A DNA stretch of 64,000 bases, taken from NCBI GenBank assembly GCA_947685225.1, contig CANTUV010000024.1, forward strand, positions 21,966,001 to 22,030,000, in the 5' to 3' direction. The stretch is from Garcia nutans (taxonomy: Eukaryota > Streptophyta > Magnoliopsida > Malpighiales > Euphorbiaceae). Shown here piece after piece: positions 57,289 to 64,000 of the stretch (the stretch's first letter is position 1; each line of letters begins with the position of its first letter). The position numbers and the translations under genes were made by a program. The notes below the pieces were generated by a model. That model had not been told where the DNA came from. It ran no database searches and worked only from the letters and a program-made list of their open reading frames with translations.

Positions 57289-58679
57289 TTAGGCTTCTTT
57301 TCCTTTCACATCTTCAATATCCCCATCTTGAAAGGATGATAAAATAAAATCTTCTTCCAATCCTTTTCCCACCATGAAGGTTGCCGGTGGAGGTACTCTA
57401 TTGAACCTTGGTAATGGATTGTCTTTGGTGTTGGGCATATCCGGCTCGGGTAGTTTGCCACTATCGATTAGGTCTTGAATCTCATGCCTTAGACGAGCAC
57501 ATTTATCTGTTTCATGCCCTCGCATTTGATGAAATTGACAGAAGGCCTCGGCATTGAAGTTTGGTGGCAGTGGATTGTGTAGAGGTCGAGGAGCTAACGG
57601 TTGTAACAACCCTTTCTTTTGCAGCTTGCTAATAACCCAAGATAAAGGTTTCCCCAATTCTGAGAATTGTCTTTTATTCCCTTGACCGGTTACATTAACA
57701 TCAACTTCTTTTTGTGTGCTTTGATTGTTAGGCTGGTTGTTCCCTTTCTCATTCCTTCTTATTGAAAAGCGATTCTTCTCCCTTTCCCATTCTTCAATTT
57801 GTAGACTATCTTAGAGAAGATCTTTGAAGTCACCGATGAGTGTATGAGACATTCTTTCACGGAGATTGGGTAGGACACCTCTCACGATCATCCTTATTTG
57901 ATCAGATTCACCGGCCTTTTCTTGAGCAGAGCAGCCTTATTTCTCCATCGCTTGACATAATCTACAAAATTCTCATTCGGTCTTTGCCTAATCGACTCCA
58001 CTTCCATCAAGGTAACTTCCAACTCAACATTATATCCATATTGTTGGATGAAGGCTTTGTAAAGTATATCCCAACTCTTTTGTGTTCCATCATCTAAGGT
58101 ATTGAACCAATTTTGGACAGTAGGATCCAATGAGAGCATGAAGTACCTTAGGGTTTGAGCCTTAGTAGCTCGGGCAGACTGCATGGCAGTGATATATTGC
58201 TTCACATGGAGATGAGGATTTCCAGTGCCATTGTACTTATCAAATGATGGCATCTTGAATTTATAAGGGACCTCATCATCTTGTTCAAATAGTTTGTCTA
58301 TATCAGACACCTCTTCGGTTTTCAATTTCTTCTCAAATTTCTTTTCTAAATTAGCAATCATCTTTTCAATATCAGATGTCTTGGTCTTTTCAATAGTTGC
58401 CTTCTCAACAACCTTTGACTCCTTTTTGTCTTGAGGATCTTGGTAGTATTGGGCCCAATCATCATCATCAATGGTCACCTTCTCATCATCACAAGCCACT
58501 TCATTAACTTTCATCTTCCCTTTGTCCTTTGGCTTCTTAGTGCTAGCAGAAGCCTCAACATGATTCTCTAAGATTGCAGTCAATTGGTTCCTCATGGTCT
58601 CAACTAGGGCCTCTTTTATGTCTTCCATCTTGGCATTCAGGGCTTCATCCACCATTCTTTGAATTTCTTTGGGCTCCAT
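57289..58679 (-). pseudogene. gag of Tat-3 (broken)
   Basis: ATG at 58679 (MEPKEIQRMVDEALNAKM). 261 codons are open through PYKFKMPSFDKYNGTGNP, QTLRYFMLSLDPTVQNWF and KRWRNKAALLKKRP. A frameshift near 57910 and a stop near 57811 follow. The rest reads MGKPLSWVISKLQKKGLLQP, knuckle CQFHQMRGHETDKC and the shared end FQDGDIEDVKGKEA. The upstream in-phase frame has TAG (PF stop LTALDY), so here gag could only begin downstream of it. Confidence 0.9.
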
Positions 58680-59840
58680 TGTTCTTGGTGAGCAAGTGAT
58701 TGAGTCATTGCTAGATATCTCGACTCCGGCATAAGTCGGATTGTTGTAAGCTTTTGAACTTTTGTAATCCAGGGCTGTGAGCTAGAAAGGATTAATGATA
58801 TGAGATGCAAATGTATGCATGTATGCACAAACAATAGACAAACAAGGACAAATTAGGACGTTCCTTCCAACCTTATAACATCCACACACGAATGGCGAGT
58901 CTCTTTTCCTAGGTATATGGTTAACAAAATACCAACATGGGGTATCTTGCTTTCGAATAATTTCCTCGGACTTTTCAACCAATAGTTATATCCATGAAAA
59001 TGGAAATCAATCCATGATAATTCCCATTAATTAGGTTTTAATCCATTTAACCAACTAAAGTAGCTTTTACGCTACATTGGATTAAAACAAAATTAAGAGG
59101 TTTATCATAGATAGATTTCTCACTTGAAAAAGGTAACTAATGATTCATGCCAAAAACAAGCCCATAGTTAATTTATTCTTAGTGTAAACTAGGCCCACAA
59201 TTGATTTTTGGTATTTCATAATTGACCTAAATATTTTTGCAAGCTCTTTGTAAGAAAATGTTGGGTGAAAATAGTTTTGTTTCTAAGCCCATTGTAAAAG
59301 ATTTTAGAAAAATGGATCTTGGGCTTAGTATTTGAACCATGGGCCAAAGGATTTTTGATTTATTTTTAGAAAAGTCTTATGTCCAAAGACCATCTTAAAA
59401 AGTTTTGAAAATAGTTTTGGTCTTTTGGATTTTAAAGAAAAATTTATTTTGAGCTTGCAAATGTACTTGGGTCATATTAGAAAGAGAACAAACCAAATAA
59501 GCCATGATTTAGACTAAGATAAACTAACCATAGTCAAACAACATGCATTTGGGGTAAAACCTAAGGAAAGTAACTAGGCCAATTACATGAGCTTTAGTCT
59601 TTGGGTAGAAAGGCTTAGGTTCCCATAGCAAGTATATACCAAACGGTACAAGGCTATGAGTGGTTATGCCATGCTCGATCTCCATACCTTGAGTGAAAGT
59701 ATGGTATCCCTTACATAACATAACACGGGTAACACGGGCGTCCTAACTCACGCACACATTGCAATCTAATATGATGCAATGGATAATATCATTATAAGAA
59801 AGAATAGAATAATATAAAGACCAATGGAATCAACTTCTCT
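58680..59840 (-). other. Tat-3 leader
   Basis: Homologous to the other Tat leaders. It holds the 53-codon ORF at 59685-59524. I see nothing else in it. Confidence 0.7.
59524..59685 (-). CDS. 53-codon leader ORF of Tat-3 (hypothetical)
   Basis: ATG at 59685, TAG at 59526-59524. It begins MEIEHGITTHSLVPFG and is nearly the same as the copy at 35021-35182. Same length as three other copies. Confidence 0.42.
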   Translation of the reverse strand: MEIEHGITTHSLVPFGIYLLWEPKPFYPKTKAHVIGLVTFLRFYPKCMLFDYG

Positions 59841-59860
59841 TATCCCCAGTGGAGTCGCCA
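59841..59860 (-). other. Primer binding site of Tat-3 (tRNA-Arg)
   Basis: Minus strand TGGCGACTCCACTGGGGATA, one base from the LTR. Identical to the site at 34855. Confidence 0.85.
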
Positions 59861-61554
59861 CTGTGAGCGGGGATTTTCGCCCCCACTCCCGGTGGAATGG
59901 TTCTTGCGACTTCGGCACTGTTTAGGCTCAGGGCCTTAGAGAACATGGACCTAAGTCCGGAGAAAATGGAGTCACCACCCGGACGGGCCGGGAAAATGAA
60001 AGGGGTGGATGACTCGATTCCTAAGGAATCCCCAACCCCTTAATGGGTTTGAAAAGTTGGGTACGTGTGGTGAAGGTGAGAAATGGCCCAGCACCCCCAT
60101 AATGCCCGGTTCATTGGAACCGGCCTCCTTTATAGGTCTTAATATTATAAAATTCTTAAATATAACAATATTATCCATACTACATACAATAAAAAGAAAG
60201 CATCATTATATTAAAATCAAAGCAATGTCTAAACAAAACAAAACAAATAAATGGACACCCATCCAAGGATAGAAACATGTCCTTACATCACATGCCTAGA
60301 TAGGACACCCACAAAAAAGTAGAAACATGCCCTTTACAAAGGTTCTAAAATAGAAAAGAACATTAAATTACATGATGCTTAACTAATGAGGTACCCACCA
60401 AGTGAAAACATACCTCTTACAACTTTTGGAAGTCTAAATTGATTGATAAAAGTAAATAATCATTCATCATAAATAAATTATTCATCAAAGCTATTAATCA
60501 AGATATAAAATATCCATCCATGATAAATAAAATAAATCAAGTATTGAATTCGAATAAATTAAAGCATAAGAAATAAATCAAAGCATAATCAAGTATGGAA
60601 TTGAATAAAGCAAATAAAAGTCCAACTATGGCTACTGTGACCTTTTATGGAATTAAAATAAATTAGGGTTTTATGTTTTAAAAGATTGGTAAGACTCTTT
60701 GATTAACCAAATTAAGGTTTTAATGATGAAATCATGAAACTAGGGTTTTAAATACCTTAAAATACTTTAATTTGTGATTTTTGGTTATTGAATTTTAAGC
60801 TACTGTGTAATTTTTGAGTTTTTATGTTTTTATGTTTTTTAATTTTTAAAAGGATTAGGGTTCATAAAAATTAGGGATTAAGGTTTTAAAAGGATTAGGG
60901 TTCATTATTTTAGGTTTAAAAGTTGAATTTTGGATTTTAGGGTTTTGAAATTTGGGTCTCGGGTAATGAAGAATTTTTAGGGTTTTAGAAATCAATTTGA
61001 TATTTTGTGAAGTTTTATGAATTTAAACAAAAGGATTGAAGTTTTTATAAGTAGAAAAGATGTTTTTAAGGCTTTTTGAATGAAATAGAACCTACTTTAA
61101 AATCTTAAAAGAAACATAATTTGATTTTGGTTTTGTTGAAAAATATGTTCAATTATGTTTTAAGGTCTTTAAGAAGAAAAAATAACAATTTTAAGTCTTT
61201 TTAGAAAATAAGGTCATGTTTTAGTGTTTTAACTTTGGAAAACTAGATTGAAGTTCTAAGATTTTAACATTTTGAAAAACACAAAAAATCTTAGTTTTGC
61301 TACTGTGTAAAAAAAAATTAGAATTTAGAATTTCATACCTCCTTTTGTAAGTTGCTCCAAAATTACTTCTTCTTGGATGAACTAGCTCCAAAGACAAGCC
61401 TTTGTTGCCTTTGGAATCCCCTTTTTTGTGATGCTGCTGTTCCAGAAAAATTTAAATTGAATTTCTTCTTTTCCTTCTTTGATTTGGTTTCAAATTTTCC
61501 AAACTCCCTTTGGATTTCCTCTCTCTTGGCCACCCCCTTAATTTCAATGCCTTT

Positions 61555-61567
61555 GGTCCTTATTTAT
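61555..61567 (-). promoter_or_regulatory. TATA box of LTR-G
   Basis: Minus strand TATAAATAAGGAC, in the promoter position of the Tat-3 5' LTR. Confidence 0.78.
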
Positions 61568-61689
61568 AGTGGTTTAAGGTTATTTATTCCTAATTAATTA
61601 AGGTAAGTAATATTAATAAAAAAAGAAATTAAAACCTAATTGGATTAGGTTTCAAAAAAATTGCGTTGAAAAATTTTGCGCTGGCAAAA

Positions 61690-61875
61690 ACTGTGGCAGC
61701 GGGCCCATGGCTGGGGCCAGTGGGCGTGCCAGCCCGCAGGAAATTCCTGCGGGAAGTTATTTCGCCCGCAGGAATTTCCTGCGGGTGAAATAACTCTCCC
61801 GCAAGAAATTCCTGCGGGCGAAACGCTCGTAGGCCTGCGGGTGAGCTGTTGCTGGGCCGACAGGTCCGCGCGACC
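61690..61875 (-). repeat. GC-rich palindrome cluster in LTR-G
   Basis: Successive perfect or near-perfect inverted repeats: CCCGCAGGAAATTCCTGCGGG, then ATTTCGCCCGCAGGAATTTC with CTGCGGGTGAAAT, then CCCGCAAGAAATTCCTGCGGG. Confidence 0.88.
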
Positions 61876-62084
61876 ACTTTTCACTGCTGATTTTTTTTCG
61901 ACTCTGATTTTTATTTTTATTTTTTGATTTTTATTTGGTTATTTTTATTTTTTATTAATAAAAATTAGATAATAAAGCAAAAACTATTTAATTAAAATTA
62001 TTTTGGACCAATTAGACAATAAAAATTATTTTGGACTAAATAAAGCATATTGGATCGGATTGGGTCAAAAATTAAGGGTCTACA

Positions 62085-62215
62085 GTTAATAAAATTTAAA
62101 TAATAAAGCAAAAACTATTTAATTAAAATTATTTTGGACCAATTAGACAATAAAAATCATTTTGGACTAAATAAAGCATATTGGATTGGATTGGGTCAAA
62201 AATTAAGGGTCTACA
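62085..62215 (-). repeat. 131-bp duplicated LTR start in LTR-G
   Basis: Repeats the sequence ending at 62084 (GGGTCTACA) and ends itself with GGGTCTACA at 62215. Counterpart of 53224-53354. Confidence 0.9.
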
Positions 62216-62308
62216 CTACGTCCGTGTTCTCTAAGGCCCCGAGCCTAAACAGTGCAAAAGTTGCAAGAACCATTCCATCGGGTGTGGGGGCAAAAATCTC
62301 CGCTCACA
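62216..62308 (+). repeat. 3'-terminal fragment of another Tat LTR
   Basis: TCCGTGTTCTCTAAGGCCCC ... CCGCTCACA is the last about 90 bp of a plus-oriented Tat LTR. It is cut on the left by Tat-3. Confidence 0.8.
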
Positions 62309-63663
62309 CTTTCCAACTTTCCAAAAACTTAAATCGTTTTATTAATTCCCAAAACCCTAATCTATTTTTCCAATTTTTCAAACCCTTAAAACCCTCAATT
62401 TACCTTACAGCTTCTAAAAAGCACATAAAGCTTTATAAAACTATAAACTATTTTCTCAAATTCTAAAACCAAATGTATTTTCGAAACACTAAAAGCCCTA
62501 ATTCAACTTTAAAACCAAAAACAGTAAACCCTAAACTAGTAAACCTAAACCTTATGTTTTCTCGAACCCTAAACTCCCCCAAAACCATAAACCCTAATAT
62601 TCCTAAACCCTAATCCTTAAAACTCTAAAACCTTATAAACCTAAATGTTAAAATTCAAACACAGTAAGCCTAAAAACAAGAATCTAGGAGCTAATAATCA
62701 TAAACCTAATGTTTTAAAGTATCCAAACCCTAATTTCATGATTTTACTCCTCAAACACTAATTTGGTTAATCTAAGAACATTATAAATCTCTTAAATTAT
62801 AAAACTTTAATCTATTTCAATTCTTTTAAAACTTACAGTAGCATAAACCTTAATATATTAAAATTCCAAAATCTTAAATATTAATTAAAGAACTTTAAAT
62901 GAAAATAGAAACGTCAATTTGTAATTTTACTTGCTTTATTTGATTATTTAGTCTATTATTTGCTTTGATTTATTTGCAATGCTTTATTTAATTTATCATG
63001 GATGGATGTTTATTTTATATTTTGGTGATTTCTTTGACGAATGATTTATTTATGATGAATGGTTATTTACTTTATCGATTTATTTAGATTTTCAAATGTT
63101 GTAAGAGGTATGCTTCCACTTTGTGGGTACCTCACTAATTAAGTTCAATGTAATTTAAATCACTTTTATATTTTGGATCAATGTAAAGAACATGCTTCTA
63201 CCTTTTGGTGGGTGTCCTATTTAGCTTAGACGTGGATTATGTAAGGGCATGTTTTCATCTTCGGATGGGTGTCCATTTATTTTTTTTTCTTGGACATTGC
63301 TTTGATTTGAATATAATGATGCTTTCTTTTAATTGTTGTGTGTAATATGGATAATATTGTTATTTTAAGAATTTTATAATATTAAGACCTGTAAAGGAGG
63401 CCGGTTCTAATGAACCGGGCGTTGTGGAGGTGCTTGGACATTTCTCACCTTCCCCACACGTACCTAACTTTTCGAACTCATTAAGGGGTTGGGGATTTCT
63501 TAAGAATCGAGTCATCAGCCCCTTTCTTTTTCCTTGCCCGTCTAGGTGGCGACTCCATTTTCTCCAGACTTAGGTCCGTGTTCTCTAAGGCCCCAAGCCT
63601 AAAAAGTGCCGAAGTCGCAAGAACTATTCCACCTGGAGTGGGGGTGAAAATCCCCGCTAACAG
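62309..63663 (+). repeat. LTR-H: 5'-truncated Tat LTR (plus)
   Basis: It starts within the telo-box-like region (62340-62630) and runs to CCCCGCTAACA. U3, TATA box and GC palindromes are missing. A primer site follows, so it is a 5' LTR. Confidence 0.83.
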
Positions 63664-63664
63664 T

Positions 63665-63683
63665 GGTGACTCCACTGGGAATA
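63665..63683 (+). other. Primer binding site after LTR-H (tRNA-Arg type)
   Basis: TGGTGACTCCACTGGGAAT, a slightly decayed version of the site at 34855. Confidence 0.8.
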
Positions 63684-64000
63684 AGAGAAGTTGATTCCAT
63701 TATTCTTTTTATTATTCTATTCTTTCTTATAATGATATTATCCATTGCATCATCTTAGATTGCATCATGTGCATGAGTTAGGACGCCCGTGTTACCCGTG
63801 TTGTCTTATGTAAGGGATATCATACTTTCACTCAAGGTATGGAGATCGAGCATGGCATAACCACTCATAGCCTCGTACCGTTTGGTATATACTTGCTATG
63901 GGAACCTAAGCCTTTTAATGCAAAGACTAAAGCTCATGTAATTGGCCTAGTTACTTTCCTTAGGATTTTACCCCAAATGTATGTTGTTTGACTATGGTTA
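63684..64000 (+). other. Leader of a further Tat element, cut by the window
   Basis: Homologous to the other leaders. The leader ORF starts at ATG 63839, but an extra base (AGGATTTTACC) shifts its last codons. The element continues beyond the window. Confidence 0.75.

Larger units (their letters stand above)
53098..62215 (-). mobile_element. Tat-3: gag-only Tat-lineage LTR retrotransposon
   Basis: Minus strand: 5' LTR-G (59862-62215), primer site, leader ORF, gag (58679-57289), non-pol 3' region, tandem arrays, polypurine tract, and a 3' LTR-F cut to about 257 bp. No pol domains. Both LTRs begin with the same 131-bp duplication. The deletion of most of LTR-F also took the end of Tat-2, so it happened after insertion. 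Confidence 0.88.
59862..62215 (-). repeat. LTR-G: 5' LTR of Tat-3
   Basis: TGTGAGCGGGG at 59862 and GGGTCTACA at 62215 on the plus strand, about 2354 bp. It has the U5 inverted repeats near 59960-60125, telo-box-like motifs at 60650-61270, TATA box, a large GC palindrome cluster and the duplicated first 131 bp. Confidence 0.9.

Overview
This is gene-poor, intergenic DNA from a flowering plant, probably a eudicot; I cannot name the species. It consists almost entirely of Ty3/gypsy LTR retrotransposons inserted into one another. I see no host protein-coding gene, rRNA, tRNA gene or CRISPR array. The plant assignment rests on three lineages visible here: Athila, Tat (aspartic protease, RT, two RNase H domains, integrase) and Tekay-type chromovirus (integrase with chromodomain). 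AT-rich LTRs full of telo-box-like TTAGGGTTT motifs fit as well.

Layout. 1-1627 is a broken Athila-type gag/protease piece on the minus strand. 1628-7122 holds two related, oppositely oriented partial LTRs (L1, L2) whose arms share a CACG/CGTG hairpin array. 7123-8435 is an Athila-type protease/RT piece on the plus strand. 8436-19124 is a gag-only Tat element on the minus strand (Tat-1). 19125-53097 is a second gag-only Tat element on the plus strand (Tat-2), split twice. Its 5' LTR is split by a complete Tekay element (20494-30739, TSD TTCCA). Its gag is split by a complete 16-kb Tat element with pol (32907-48978, TSD ATATC). 53098-62215 is a third gag-only Tat element on the minus strand (Tat-3). 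62216-64000 holds remnants of further plus-strand Tat LTRs and the start of another internal region.

How the parts work together. The pol-bearing Tat element carries PR, RT, RNase H, a second (archaeal-type) RNase H and integrase. The gag-only elements share its LTR ends, its tRNA-Arg primer site, its leader and its gag, but carry no pol, so they would need enzymes from pol-bearing relatives. All three gag-only copies end gag with the same C-terminus, so they descend from one pol-less founder. All pol genes here have stops or frameshifts, so nothing in the window looks mobile today.

Most interesting region. Between integrase and the 3' LTR of the 16-kb element, 4.6 kb of extra sequence carries antisense, intron-containing coding sequence. 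One antisense gene (43898 to 42595) has a TATA box, an ATG, a clean GT-AG intron and 338 intact codons resembling plant mobile domain / DUF7745-type proteins. A second antisense exon chain (about 45305 to 44287) lies upstream of it. A 53-codon leader ORF that is intact in four of five Tat leaders is the other unexpected coding signal.

ORF boundaries, repeat units and domain calls were read by eye. No alignment or database search was run.
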